A DNA stretch of 41,543 nucleotides, taken from positions 1 through 41,543 of the forward strand of contig JAJZSY010000023.1 of NCBI GenBank assembly GCA_021849425.1, given 5' to 3'. Made by a program: the position numbers and the translations under genes. The notes beneath the pieces are model-generated. The model made no database searches, was not told the DNA's origin, and saw nothing but the letters and a program-made list of their open reading frames with translations. Positions within the stretch are counted from its first letter, which is position 1; each line of letters begins with the position of its first letter. The DNA is from Pseudomonadota bacterium (GTDB taxonomy: Bacteria > Pseudomonadota > Alphaproteobacteria > Acetobacterales > Acetobacteraceae). Positions 31,318 to 41,124 of this stretch are shown here, in pieces.

Positions 31318-32073
31318 TCAGCCGCGGCCGACGAAAGGCATGTTGGTCGCCATCACGGTGACGAACAGAGCGTTGGCGTCCGCCGGCAGCCCGGCCATGT
31401 AGACCAGCGTGCGCCCCACCGACTCCACATCCATCGTCGGCTCCGCCTTCATCGAGCCGTCCGCCTGCGGCACGCCGGTCGTCATCCGCCGCGTCATCGG
31501 GGTGGCCGCGTTGCCGATATCGATCTGCCCGCAGGCGATGTCATGCGCCCGCCCGTCCAGCGCGATGGTGCGCGTCAGCCCGGTGATCGCGTGCTTGCTC
31601 GCGGTATAGGCGGCCGAGCCCGGCCGCGGCACATGCGCCGAGATCGAGCCATTATTGATGATCCGCCCGCCGCGCGGCGACTGGTCGCGCATCATCCGGA
31701 ACGCGGCATTGGCGCAGAGAAACGCGCCGTCGAGATTGACCGAGATGACGTGCCGCCACTGCGCCCAGGTCATGTCGCCGAAATTGGTGGTCGGCACGTT
31801 GTTGCCGGCATTGTTGAACAGCAGGTCGAGCCGCCCGAACCGCGCCGCCACCGCCGCGAACAACGCCTCCACCGATGCGGGATCGGCGATATCCGCCGGG
31901 AACGCCTCGGCCTTCGCGCCCACGTCCGCGCCCGCTTCCGCAATCGTCTCCTCCAGCGCCTCGCGCCGCCGCCCGACCAGCGCCACCGTCCAGCCATCGG
32001 CAAGCAGCGCGAGCGTTGCCGCCCGCCCCACGCCGCTGCCGGCACCCGTCACCATCGCGATCCTGCTCGTCAT
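31318..32073 (-). CDS. Short-chain dehydrogenase/reductase
   Basis: A 251-residue classical SDR. The cofactor loop is TGAGSGVG (9-16), NNAG is at 87-90, and the catalytic Ser143, Tyr156 and Lys160 are all present. Arg residues after the second strand (GRRREAL) favour NADP(H). The substrate is not identifiable. It lies 24 bases after the DenD-like gene on the same strand and is probably cotranscribed, which hints at a sugar-acid or related hydroxy-acid pathway. Confidence 0.9.
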   Translation of the reverse strand: MTSRIAMVTGAGSGVGRAATLALLADGWTVALVGRRREALEETIAEAGADVGAKAEAFPADIADPASVEALFAAVAARFGRLDLLFNNAGNNVPTTNFGDMTWAQWRHVISVNLDGAFLCANAAFRMMRDQSPRGGRIINNGSISAHVPRPGSAAYTASKHAITGLTRTIALDGRAHDIACGQIDIGNAATPMTRRMTTGVPQADGSMKAEPTMDVESVGRTLVYMAGLPADANALFVTVMATNMPFVGRG

Positions 32074-32097
32074 CCGCTCCCCTCCCGTTGCGCGCCG

Positions 32098-33087
32098 TCA
32101 GCCCGGCAGCCGGCCGCCAAGCTCATCCTCGATATGCACGCGGATGATCTCGTCGAATGTCGTCTCCGCCGCGAAGCCGAGCGTCTTCGCCCGCGTCGCG
32201 GTGAAATTCTCCGGCCAGCCGGAGACGATCCGCGCGATGGTCGCATCGGGCTCGCGGCGGATCAGCTTCACCGCCCGCTCGCCGGCCACCCGCCGCAGCG
32301 CCTCGATCTGCTCGCCCACGGTGGCCGACAGGCCGGGCAGGTTCAGCGTCCGCCGGTTGCCGAGCGGGGCGAGATCCATCGACGCCGCGCGGACCAGGAA
32401 CCCCACCGCCGCGCGCGGGCTCGCATGCCAGTGCCGCACGCTCTCCTCCACCGGCAGCACCGCCTCCTGCCCCACCAGCGGCTCGCGCAGGATGTTGGAG
32501 AAGAAGCCCGAAGCCGCCGCGTTCGGCTTGCCCGGGCGGATGCAGATGGTCGGCAGCCGGATCGCGACGCCGTCCATGAAGCCGCGCCTCGTGTAGTCGT
32601 TGAGCAGCAGCTCGCCGATCGCCTTCTGCGCGCCATAGCTGGTCAGCGGCGCGCAGAAGAACTCGTCGTCGATCACCTCCGGGAAGGGCGCGCCGAACAC
32701 CGCAATCGACGAGGTGAACACCACGCGCGGCCGATAGGGCGCCTTCGCCGCCTCGGCCCGGATCGCCTCGAACAGGAAGCGGGTGCCGTCGAGATTGATG
32801 CGATATCCCTTGTCGAAATCCGCCTCCGCCTCGCCCGAGACGATGGCGGCGAGATGCACGATCACCTCCGGCCGCGACGCGACCAGTGCGGCGGCGACGC
32901 CCGGCGCCGAGAGATCCGCCGCCTGGCAGGACGCCGTGCCCGCAAACCCCGCCGGCGCCTCCGGCGCGAACACGTCGACCAGGCTCAGCGCGCCGACCGG
33001 CTTGCCCTCCAGCGCCCCGTCCGCCGCGATCCGCGCCGCCAGCTTGCGGCCGAGCATGCCCCCGGCCCCGATGATCATCACCTGCAT
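32098..33087 (-). CDS. denD: D-erythronate dehydrogenase-like NAD-dependent epimerase/dehydratase (DenD)
   Basis: A 329-residue extended SDR. The Rossmann loop is GAGGMLG (7-13), and the active site has Ser125/126, Tyr150 and Lys154 (SYGAQK). The overall pattern (HLAAIVSGEAEADFDKGYRINLDGTR) fits the DenD group, which oxidises D-erythronate at C2 with NAD. The ATG at 33087 has GGGAGGA upstream and starts directly with the Rossmann strand, so the longer frame is rejected. The usual partners of DenD (OtnK/DenK kinase, OtnC decarboxylase, OtnI isomerase) are not nearby, so the true substrate may differ. Confidence 0.82.
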   Translation of the reverse strand: MQVMIIGAGGMLGRKLAARIAADGALEGKPVGALSLVDVFAPEAPAGFAGTASCQAADLSAPGVAAALVASRPEVIVHLAAIVSGEAEADFDKGYRINLDGTRFLFEAIRAEAAKAPYRPRVVFTSSIAVFGAPFPEVIDDEFFCAPLTSYGAQKAIGELLLNDYTRRGFMDGVAIRLPTICIRPGKPNAAASGFFSNILREPLVGQEAVLPVEESVRHWHASPRAAVGFLVRAASMDLAPLGNRRTLNLPGLSATVGEQIEALRRVAGERAVKLIRREPDATIARIVSGWPENFTATRAKTLGFAAETTFDEIIRVHIEDELGGRLPG

Positions 33088-33137
33088 TTTCGCCCCGTTC
33101 CTCCCTTGCCGCGTCCCGCCCGCGCCGCGAAAGCCGT

Positions 33138-33215
33138 CCGCGGCGGGCAATTTGTCCTTTTAAATATATTCCTCAATTCCACTGGCCCGCAACCGCGCAG
33201 ATGACCCCGCCGCGG
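33138..33215. repeat. Separated 10-bp inverted repeat around an AT-rich core
   Basis: CCGCGGCGGG at 33138-33147 and its exact reverse complement at 33206-33215 enclose 58 bases, including the AT-rich run CTTTTAAATATATTCC. The right arm abuts the cupin stop codon. It may fold in RNA or be a chance product of GC-rich DNA; the AT-rich core could hold a promoter for denD. Confidence 0.5.
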
Positions 33216-33611
33216 TCAACGGCGATATTCGGCGTCCGTCACCTGTTCGAGCCAGGTGACCGGCGATCCTTCATGCCGCTCCTGGATCGCGTAATGGCTC
33301 ATCCCGGTCGTCGGCGTCGCCCCGTGCCAGTGCCGCTCGCCGGGCGCGAACCACACCACGTCGCCCGGGCGTATGTCCTCGACCGGCCCGCCCTCGCGCT
33401 GCACCCAGCCGCGCCCGGCGGTGACGATCAGCGTCTGCCCCAGCGGATGCGTATGCCAGGCCGTCCGCGCCCCCGGCTCGAACGTCACATGTGCCGCCGA
33501 CACTCGCGCCGGCTCCGGCGCCGTGTTGACCGGGTCGATCCGCACCGATCCGGTGAAATAGGCCTGGGGCCCCGGAGTAGAGTCCCGCTCTCCGCTGCGC
33601 CAGATGTCCAT
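33216..33611 (-). CDS. Cupin-domain protein
   Basis: A 131-residue single-domain cupin. The first cupin motif gives His53, His55 and Gln59 (WHTHPLGQT), and the second gives His94 or His96 (GERHWHG). This is a plausible metal site, with Gln in place of the more common Glu. Small cupins near dehydrogenases are often isomerases, decarboxylases or dioxygenase-like proteins; similar ones accompany carboxymuconolactone decarboxylase-like genes. The ATG at 33611 has a GGGAG site, and the longer open frame has no support. It lies 128 bases upstream of the DenD-like gene and is divergent from the amidase gene. Confidence 0.85.
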   Translation of the reverse strand: MDIWRSGERDSTPGPQAYFTGSVRIDPVNTAPEPARVSAAHVTFEPGARTAWHTHPLGQTLIVTAGRGWVQREGGPVEDIRPGDVVWFAPGERHWHGATPTTGMSHYAIQERHEGSPVTWLEQVTDAEYRR

Positions 33612-33755
33612 TGTTCCGCTCCCTTGTCTGTCCGTCCCGGTGTGCCCAGAAGAGCAGGCCAGCGCCGCCCCGGCAAGCCTGCGGGGCGGCTTGACCGTTT
33701 CCGCCGGCTGGCGCGTTATCGCGGCCGAACCCGAGAACGAGGATGTCCGCCCGCA

Positions 33756-35234
33756 ATGACCGACCCCTGCGACCTGCCCGCCACCGAAGCGCGCCGCCTG
33801 ATCGGCGGCCGGAAACTTTCCCCCGTCGAGCTCACCGAGAGCTGCATCGCCCGCATCGAGCGTGTCGATCACGCGGTGAACGCCATGGTCGCGCGCGATT
33901 TCACCCGCGCCCGCGCCGCCGCCCGCGCCGCCGAGGCCGCGGTGATGGCGGGCAACCGCCTGCCGCCCCTGCACGGCCTGCCGCTCGGGGTCAAGGATCT
34001 CGAAGATACCGAGGGCCTGCGGACGACCTATGGCAGCCTGATGTTCAAGGACAATATTCCCAAGGCCGATCAGGGCTTCATCGCCACGATCCGCGCCGCC
34101 GGCGGCATCGTCCTCGGCAAGACCAACACGCCGGAATTCGGCGCCGGCGGCAACACCCGTAACCTCGTCTACGGCGCCACCGGCAACCCGTTCGAGCCCA
34201 CGAAATCCGCCGCCGGTTCCTCCGGCGGCTCGGCCGTCGCCCTGGCGACCGGCATGGTCCCGCTCGCCACCGGTTCGGACATGGGCGGCAGCCTGCGCAA
34301 CCCGGCAGCCTTCTGCGGCATTGTCGGCATGCGCCCCTCGCCCGGCCTGTTCCCCTCGGAGAAGCGCCTGCTCGGCCCCTCCGGCCTCGGCGTGCTCGGC
34401 CCGATGGCGCGCTCGGCGGCCGATCTCGGCCTGATGTTCGACGCCACCGCCAGCTACGATCCGCGGGACATGCTGTCAGCACCGCTCTCGCCGGACGAGG
34501 CGACGAGCCGCGCCGCCGCCGATCTCGGCACGCTGCGCGCCGCCTTCACCGCCGATTTCGGCTTCGCGCCGACCTCGCGGCAGACCCGCGCCCTGTTTGC
34601 CGACCGCACCGCGCGCCTCGCCCCGCTCTTCGCCACCGCCGAGGATGCAACGCCCGACTGCCGCCATGCGGACGAAACCTTCGCCATCCTCCGCGCGGTG
34701 AACTTCCTCGCCTCCTTCGGCGCCACCTACCGCACCGCACCCGAGCGCCTCGGCCCCAATGTCCGCGCCAATGTCGAGGAAGGGCTGGGCTACACCGCCG
34801 CCGATGTCGCCCGCGCCCTGCACGCGCAAACCGCGCTCTACTGGGCCTGGCAGCATTTCTTCACGACGCATGATGTGCTGATCGCGCCCGCCGTCACCAT
34901 CCAGCCCCGGCCGTGGACGGAACTTTTTCCTGCCGAAATCGATGGTGCAGGAACGAAATCCTACTATCACTGGCTGGCGCTGGCCTATGCCGTCACCCTC
35001 GCCGGCCATCCGTCGCTCTGCCTGCCGCTCGGGACGGATGAGCACGGCATGCCGTTCGGCGTGCAGATCATCGGCCGCCGCCATGCCGACCGCGCGGTGA
35101 TCGAGGTCGCGAAAGCGATCGAGGCCATCGGCGCGGCCACCGGGCCCGAACTCACCCGCCCGGTGCCTGACATCGGCAAGCTCGCCGCCGCCCGCCCGAT
35201 CAGCGGGATGGACGGCTTCCTCGCCATGGGCTGA
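33756..35234 (+). CDS. Amidase-signature hydrolase
   Basis: A 492-residue member of the amidase signature family. The Ser-cisSer-Lys triad is visible as Lys80 (GVKD), Ser155 in the AAGSSGGSA stretch and the nucleophile Ser179 ([12 protein letters not shown]). Such enzymes hydrolyse C-N amide bonds. It is not GatA by context or by its C-terminal part, and it looks more like the stand-alone amidases of catabolic genes. The start at 33756 fits the family N-terminus ([21 protein letters not shown]). It is divergent from the cupin gene across 144 bases that must hold both promoters. Confidence 0.9.
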   Translation: MTDPCDLPATEARRLIGGRKLSPVELTESCIARIERVDHAVNAMVARDFTRARAAARAAEAAVMAGNRLPPLHGLPLGVKDLEDTEGLRTTYGSLMFKDNIPKADQGFIATIRAAGGIVLGKTNTPEFGAGGNTRNLVYGATGNPFEPTKSAAGSSGGSAVALATGMVPLATGSDMGGSLRNPAAFCGIVGMRPSPGLFPSEKRLLGPSGLGVLGPMARSAADLGLMFDATASYDPRDMLSAPLSPDEATSRAAADLGTLRAAFTADFGFAPTSRQTRALFADRTARLAPLFATAEDATPDCRHADETFAILRAVNFLASFGATYRTAPERLGPNVRANVEEGLGYTAADVARALHAQTALYWAWQHFFTTHDVLIAPAVTIQPRPWTELFPAEIDGAGTKSYYHWLALAYAVTLAGHPSLCLPLGTDEHGMPFGVQIIGRRHADRAVIEVAKAIEAIGAATGPELTRPVPDIGKLAAARPISGMDGFLAMG

Positions 35235-35249
35235 ACCGGCGAAGCTGGC

Positions 35250-35281
35250 GCACGTTCCGGCCCACCCGGGTCGGGGCGTGC
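35250..35281 (+). terminator. Long hairpin after the amidase gene
   Basis: A 14-bp stem (35250-35263 with 35268-35281) with a four-base loop lies 15 bases after the amidase stop. Three pairs are G-U in the plus-strand RNA; they would be A-C mismatches in the minus-strand RNA, so the hairpin serves the amidase transcript better than that of parB. No U tract follows. Confidence 0.55.
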
Positions 35282-35298
35282 TCCATGGTATTGATACT

Positions 35299-36176
<878 letters not shown>

Positions 36177-36180
<4 letters not shown>

Positions 36181-36968
36181 AGACTTGCCTCCGCCACGGC
36201 CTGCCGCTGCAGGAATTCGGCCGCGAGCGACACATAGGCCTGCGCGCCCAGCGAGCGGAAATCGTAGAGCAGCACCGGCTTGCCATGGCTTGGCGATTCG
36301 GTGATGCGGATGTTGCGCGGAATCGCGGTGTCGAACACCCGCGCGCCGAAATAGGCCCGCACGTCGTCCGACACGGCCTGGGCGAGATTGTTCCGTCGGT
36401 CCAGCATGGTCAGCACCACCCCTTCAAGCGCCAGGCCCGGATTGAGCGAATGACGCACCAGATCGATTGTCCGCATCAGCTGGCTGATCCCCTCCAGCGC
36501 GAAGAACTCGCATTGCAGCGGGATCAGCACCGAGGAGGCGGCCACCAGCGCGTTCAGCGTCAGCAGGCCAAGGCCGGGCGGACAATCGATGAACACATAA
36601 CCGAACTGCCCGGCCAGCCCCGGCTCGGCCAGCGCCCGCTGCACCAGCCGCTCGCGCCCCTCGGCGCCGGAAAACTCGATATCGGCGCCAATCAGATCCT
36701 CCGTCGCGGGGATGATCAGCAGACCCGGCACCTCGGTCGGCAGCACCAGGGTCGCGGCCGGGGCCTCGCCGGTCATCAATGCATAACTGCCGATGCCGCG
36801 ATCGCCGGCGGCGATGCCGAACCCGGTGCTGGCATTGCCCTGCGGATCGAGGTCGATCAGCAGCACGCGCTCGCCGGTCGCGGCCAGCGCCGTCGCGAGG
36901 TTGATGGCGGTCGTGGTCTTGCCGACGCCGCCTTTCTGGTTCGCAATTGCGATTATCTTAGGTTGCAC
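36177..36968 (-). CDS. parA: Chromosome-partitioning ATPase ParA (Soj)
   Basis: A 263-residue deviant Walker ATPase. The motif KGGVGKTT (12-19) carries the signature Lys, and FIDCPPGLGLLTLNAL and DLDPQGNAS are also seen. It forms nucleoid-bound gradients that move ParB-parS complexes. The start is GTG at 36968, giving [11 protein letters not shown], and overlaps the rsmG stop by 11 bases. The stop overlaps the parB ATG. The gene order rsmG-parA-parB is conserved near the replication origin in many bacteria. Confidence 0.98.
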
Positions 36969-37614
36969 GGCGTAACTCGCTGATGCGGAAAATCGTGGCC
37001 CCGGGCTCGGTCAGGCTCGGGACATGTTCGGCTTTCATGTGCCAGTTCTCGGCCGCCGCGGTCAATTCGGACATCGCCGAACGCCCCTTGAGAAACACGC
37101 ATTTCCCGCCAGGCGCGAGTAACGGCGCGGCATAGAGAAGCAACTCGGGCAGCGGCGCGAGGGCGCGGGCGGTCACCAGTTCAACCGGATCGAGCCGCGC
37201 CTGCTCGATTCGCACCGGCAGCACCGTGGCGGCGAGCTTGAGTTCGGCGATCGCCGTTTGCAGGAACGCCGCCTTGCGCCGGTCGGATTCGATCAGCGTG
37301 AAGCCGATCTCCGGCCGGGCGATCGCCAGCACCAGCCCCGGCAACCCGCCGCCGGAGCCGAGATCCGCCGCGCGGAACGCCCCCTGCGGGAGCATCGGCA
37401 ACAGCTGGAGCGAATCGAGAATGTGCCGGTTCCAGATTTCCGCGGGCCCCGCATCCTTGCGCGAGACGAGATTGATCCGCGCCGTCCAGCGCAGGATCAG
37501 CGCGGCATAGGCCTCAAGCCGCGCCAATGTTTCACGTGAAACATGGGTCTCAATCCGGACCAATGTTTCACGTGAAACATTGCCCACGCCGCCGCCGCCG
37601 CCCGCGGCGCTCAT
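36958..37614 (-). CDS. rsmG: 16S rRNA (guanine-527 N7) methyltransferase
   Basis: A 218-residue SAM-dependent enzyme (GidB) that methylates G527 of 16S rRNA; loss usually gives low-level streptomycin resistance. The SAM site is [16 protein letters not shown], followed by [12 protein letters not shown] and [11 protein letters not shown]. The N-terminus contains NVSRETL and HVSRETL, which are the translations of two parS sites on this strand. The ATG at 37614 overlaps the mnmG stop (ATGA). A start after the parS sites is not needed, since VSRET-like N-termini occur in other RsmG proteins. Confidence 0.96.
   Translation of the reverse strand: MSAAGGGGGVGNVSRETLVRIETHVSRETLARLEAYAALILRWTARINLVSRKDAGPAEIWNRHILDSLQLLPMLPQGAFRAADLGSGGGLPGLVLAIARPEIGFTLIESDRRKAAFLQTAIAELKLAATVLPVRIEQARLDPVELVTARALAPLPELLLYAAPLLAPGGKCVFLKGRSAMSELTAAAENWHMKAEHVPSLTEPGATIFRISELRRAT
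37528..37543. promoter_or_regulatory. parS site 1
   Basis: TGTTTCACGTGAAACA is a perfect 16-bp palindrome identical to the consensus chromosomal parS. It lies inside the rsmG coding sequence and is read there as part of HVSRETL. It should be bound by the ParB encoded downstream. The symmetry extends one base on each side. Confidence 0.97.
37564..37579. promoter_or_regulatory. parS site 2
   Basis: A second perfect TGTTTCACGTGAAACA lies exactly 36 bases from the first, centre to centre. It is read in rsmG as part of NVSRETL. The symmetry extends three bases outward on each side (37561-37582). The two sites share the same codon frame, which is why their translations match. Confidence 0.97.
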
Positions 37615-39341
37615 GCCGCGACCGGGCGCGGCCGGCGCAGGGCGGCGAACAGCGCCCCCAGCGCCGCCGGGGTCATGCCCTCCAGCCGGCCGGCCACACC
37701 CAGGGTTTCCGGGCGCACCCGTTCCAGCCGGGCGAGGATCTCGGCGGACAGCCCGCCAACGGCGCCATAGTCGAAATCCGGCGGGATCAGCACCGCGTCA
37801 TCCTTCGCCCGCGCGCGAATCTCGCTCTCCTGCCGCGCCAGATATCCCTCATAAAGTCGGTCCGCCACGACGATCGCCGCCGCCCGCGCCCCGCCCACGC
37901 CGCCGCCGCGCACCGCCGCAAGCTCGGCCTCAAGGGCCGCGAACGCCGCGCGCCGCGCCGCACCGACGCAGCCCCATTCGCACCCGCGCGGCGTCAGCCG
38001 CAGATCGGCGTTGTCCGCCCGCAGGCTCAGCCGATGCTCCGCCCGCGAGGTAAACATCCGATAGGGCTCGCTGACCCCCCGCGTCACCAGATCATCCACC
38101 AGCACGCCGATATAACCCTCGTGCCGCCGCACCGTGACCACCGGCCGCCCCGCCGCAACCCGCGCGGCGTTCACCCCGGCCAGCAGCCCCTGCGCGCCCG
38201 CTTCCTCATACCCCGTCGTGCCGTTGATCTGCCCGGCGAGAAACAGCCCCGGCACCTTCTTCAGCGCCAGCGCGTGGCTCAACTCGCGCGGATCGACATA
38301 ATCATATTCCACCGCATAGCCCGGCCGCAGCAGCACCGCGCGGGACAGGCCCGGCATGGTGCGGATGAACGCCTCCTGCACCGCTTCCGGCAGGCTGGTC
38401 GATATGCCGTTGGGGTAAACAGTCTCGTCCTCCAGCCCCTCCGGCTCCAGAAACACCTGGTGCCGCGGCCGCTCCGCGAACCGCACCACCTTGTCCTCGA
38501 TCGACGGGCAATACCGCGGCCCCGCACCGTCGATCCGCCCGCCATACACCGCCGAGCGGTGCAGATTGGCGTTGATGATCGCGTGGGTCTCCGGCGTCGT
38601 CTCGCTGATCCGGCAGGAGATCTGCGGATTGCCGATCCGCGCGGTCAGCAGGCTGAACGGCGCCGGCTCCGCCTCGCCGCGATCTTCGGGCAGCGCCTCC
38701 CAGTCGATCGAGCGCCGGTCCAGCCGCGCCGGCGTGCCGGTCTTGAGCCGGCCCAACGCCAGACCCAGCCCGCGCAGCCGCGCCGACAGCGCGTTCGACG
38801 CCGCATCGCCAACCCGGCCGCCTTCCTCCATGCGCTCGCCGAAATGCAGCACCCCGCGCAGGAAGGTGCCGGTGGTCAGCACCGCCGCCCGGCAGGCGAT
38901 GCGCACGCCCTCACCGGTGATCACCGCCGCCAGCGCGCCATCCGCCGCAAGCTCCAGATCCGCCGCCTCGCCTTCGAGGATGCTCAGCCCATCCTGCGCG
39001 GCGAGCAGCGCCTGCACCGCCGCGCGATACAGCCCCCGGTCGGCCTGCGCGCGCGGCCCCCACACAGCCGGCCCCTTGCTGCGGTTGAGCATCTTGAAAT
39101 GAATGCAGGCGGCATCGGCGGCGCGGCCCATGATGCCGTCCAGCGCGTCGATCTCGCGGACCAGATGCCCCTTGCCGATCCCGCCGATCGCCGGGTTGCA
39201 CGACATCTCGCCAATCCGGTCCCGCCGGTGGGTCAGCAGCAGGGTCGCCGCCCCCATCCGCGCCGCCGCCGCCGCCGCCTCGGTGCCGGCGTGGCCGCCG
39301 CCGATCACCACAACATCGAACATCTCGCGCAAGCTCGTCAT
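37611..39341 (-). CDS. mnmG: tRNA uridine 5-carboxymethylaminomethyl modification enzyme MnmG
   Basis: A 576-residue FAD protein (GidA) that with MnmE modifies U34 of certain tRNAs. Visible are the FAD loop [13 protein letters not shown], the [23 protein letters not shown] segment, the GTFLRG and [21 protein letters not shown] motifs, and YEGYLARQ in the C-terminal region. It is about 50 residues shorter than E. coli MnmG; the missing part lies between the DNADLRL and YEGYLARQ segments (about residues 470-495 here), including the usual LRRPE stretch. No frameshift is seen. The ATG at 39341 is used; the ATG at 39323 ([10 protein letters not shown]) is an equally plausible start. Confidence 0.95.
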   Translation of the reverse strand: MTSLREMFDVVVIGGGHAGTEAAAAAARMGAATLLLTHRRDRIGEMSCNPAIGGIGKGHLVREIDALDGIMGRAADAACIHFKMLNRSKGPAVWGPRAQADRGLYRAAVQALLAAQDGLSILEGEAADLELAADGALAAVITGEGVRIACRAAVLTTGTFLRGVLHFGERMEEGGRVGDAASNALSARLRGLGLALGRLKTGTPARLDRRSIDWEALPEDRGEAEPAPFSLLTARIGNPQISCRISETTPETHAIINANLHRSAVYGGRIDGAGPRYCPSIEDKVVRFAERPRHQVFLEPEGLEDETVYPNGISTSLPEAVQEAFIRTMPGLSRAVLLRPGYAVEYDYVDPRELSHALALKKVPGLFLAGQINGTTGYEEAGAQGLLAGVNAARVAAGRPVVTVRRHEGYIGVLVDDLVTRGVSEPYRMFTSRAEHRLSLRADNADLRLTPRGCEWGCVGAARRAAFAALEAELAAVRGGGVGGARAAAIVVADRLYEGYLARQESEIRARAKDDAVLIPPDFDYGAVGGLSAEILARLERVRPETLGVAGRLEGMTPAALGALFAALRRPRPVAA

Positions 39342-39376
39342 GCGCGGGCCTATAGCACCATTTGCCGGATGGAAGG

Positions 39377-40678
39377 CTATTTGCCGATGCAGAAGCTGGA
39401 AAATACCTGATCCAGCACGTCCTCGACGCCGATCGTCCCGGTCAGCCGGGCCAGCGCCGCCGCCGCCGCCTGCAATTCCTCGGCCCGCAATTCCGGCACG
39501 CCGACCGCCAGCGCCCGGTCCAGCGCCTGCGCGACATCGCGCAGGCAGGCGATCTGCCGCGGCCGCGGAAGCGCCGGCCCGGCGCCGCGCTCCACCAGCG
39601 CCTCGACCCGCGCGCGCAACGCCGCCAGCAGTTCCTCCAGCCCGGCGCCGGTCTTCGCACTCACCGCCAGCATGCGCTCCGGCACCGCGCCGCCCAGATC
39701 CGCCTTGGTCGCCACCCAAAGTGCGGGCACATCCGACGGCGCGTCCGGCAGCGAAAAATCGGGCGCGGCGCCACAGAGGAGCAAAAGATCAGCCCGGCGC
39801 GCATGGGCCTCGGCGCGGCGCACGCCCTCCGCCTCGATCGCGTCGTCCGATCGCCGCAGCCCCGCCGTATCCACCAGCCGGACCGGAACCCCGCCGAGGT
39901 CGAGCCGCACGCCGATCGCATCGCGCGTCGTCCCCGGAATGTCGGAGACGATCGCGACCTCCTCGCCGGCAAGCGCGTTGACCAGGGTGGATTTGCCGGC
40001 ATTCGGCGCGCCGAGCACGACGATCTCCACCCCCTCGCGCAGCCGCTCCGCCGCGAGCCCGGCGCCGATGGCGGCCGCGATGTCGTCGCGCAGCCCCGCC
40101 ATCGCCGCCAGCATCGCGGCCTCGACATCCGCCGGCAGGTCTTCATCGGCGAAGTCGATCAGCGCCGCGAGCTGCGCCATCAGCCCGATCAGCGACTCCC
40201 GCCAGGCGCCGACCGCCCGGCTCATCGCCCCGCCGGCAAGGTCGAGGGCGAGTTGCCGCTGCGCCTCGGTCTCGGCGTCGATCAGATCGGCGATGCCCTC
40301 GGCCTCCAGCAGATCGAGCCGGCCGTTGAGAAAGGCGCGGCGGGAGAATTCCCCCGGTTCCGCCGGCCGCGCGCCCAGGGCGAGCAGGGCGGCGGTGATC
40401 GCCGCGCGCACCGCCCGGCCGCCATGCAAATGGAATTCGGCATAATCCTCGCCGGTCACGCTGGCCGGGCCGGGAAACCACAGCAGCAGCCCGCGATCGA
40501 TGAGCCCGCTCCGCTCATCGCGAAAATTCCGCAGGCTGGCGCGGCGCGGCGCCGGCAGGCCGCCGGCCAGCGCCCCGATCACCCGCGCCACCCCCGTCCC
40601 GCTGAGGCGAAGGAGCGAAATCGCGCCGCCGACGCCGCTCGCCGGCGCGAAGATCACGTCGGGCGGAGCGAACCTCAT
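39377..40678 (-). CDS. mnmE: tRNA modification GTPase MnmE
   Basis: A 433-residue GTPase (TrmE/ThdF), partner of MnmG. The N-terminal tetrahydrofolate-binding domain (1-115) contains FHLHGG and [17 protein letters not shown] helical domain encloses the G domain with G1 GAPNAGKST (223-231), IPGTTRD (247-253), DTAG (270-273) and TKAD. The C-terminus is CIGK (430-433) with the catalytic-type Cys. Its ATG overlaps the ferredoxin stop (ATGA), and mnmG follows after 35 bases. Confidence 0.97.
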   Translation of the reverse strand: MRFAPPDVIFAPASGVGGAISLLRLSGTGVARVIGALAGGLPAPRRASLRNFRDERSGLIDRGLLLWFPGPASVTGEDYAEFHLHGGRAVRAAITAALLALGARPAEPGEFSRRAFLNGRLDLLEAEGIADLIDAETEAQRQLALDLAGGAMSRAVGAWRESLIGLMAQLAALIDFADEDLPADVEAAMLAAMAGLRDDIAAAIGAGLAAERLREGVEIVVLGAPNAGKSTLVNALAGEEVAIVSDIPGTTRDAIGVRLDLGGVPVRLVDTAGLRRSDDAIEAEGVRRAEAHARRADLLLLCGAAPDFSLPDAPSDVPALWVATKADLGGAVPERMLAVSAKTGAGLEELLAALRARVEALVERGAGPALPRPRQIACLRDVAQALDRALAVGVPELRAEELQAAAAALARLTGTIGVEDVLDQVFSSFCIGK

Positions 40679-41025
40679 TTCGCCGGCGCGACCTCGCCCG
40701 GCAGCATCAGTTCGGCGACCGGGCGGCCGCCCTGCACATCCTCGGTCAGGATGCGGTCCACCGCGTCGCGGTCCGGCACGCGATACCAGCGGCCCGCCGG
40801 GTAGATCACCACCGTCGGCCCGTGCTCGCAGCGGTCGAGACAGCCGGCGGCGTTGATCCGCACGCCCTGAAGCCCGAGTTCCTTCGCGCGAGCCTTCATG
40901 TAGTCGCGCAGTTTTTCCGATCCCTTGCCGCCGCAGGAGCCGCGCTGATGGCCCTCCGGCCGGTGATTGCCGCAGACGAAGACGTGATGGGTGAAATACG
41001 GCGGCTGTGCCGGAACATCATTCAT
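40675..41025 (-). CDS. Thioredoxin-like [2Fe-2S] ferredoxin
   Basis: A 116-residue protein. Four Cys with the spacing Cys18-x12-Cys31 ... Cys62-x3-Cys66 ([18 protein letters not shown] and [12 protein letters not shown]) mark the Shethna-type thioredoxin-fold ferredoxins, which carry one [2Fe-2S] cluster. It is the first gene of the run to parB, and its stop overlaps the mnmE ATG, so it is translated together with the tRNA modification pair. Its electron partner is unknown. The ATG at 41025 is 99 bases from the divergent thioredoxin-domain gene; no strong ribosome site is seen. Confidence 0.92.
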   Translation of the reverse strand: MNDVPAQPPYFTHHVFVCGNHRPEGHQRGSCGGKGSEKLRDYMKARAKELGLQGVRINAAGCLDRCEHGPTVVIYPAGRWYRVPDRDAVDRILTEDVQGGRPVAELMLPGEVAPAK

Positions 41026-41124
41026 GTCGTTCAGCTTTCATATCAATCTCGGGATGAGCCCTCGCGTTCGGGCGCCGGACTGCTATCTACCGGAGCAGCA
41101 ACGCTTCAGAAAGACCGCAGCTCC

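Noticed and set aside
31300..33204. A 634-codon plus-strand frame opposite the SDR and DenD-like genes
   Set aside because: Both minus-strand genes have intact catalytic motifs and ribosome sites. The plus frame has neither.
37527..39410. Plus-strand frame beginning with repeated MFHVKH
   Set aside because: The repeated peptide is only the other-strand translation of the two parS palindromes; the remainder is a shadow of mnmG.
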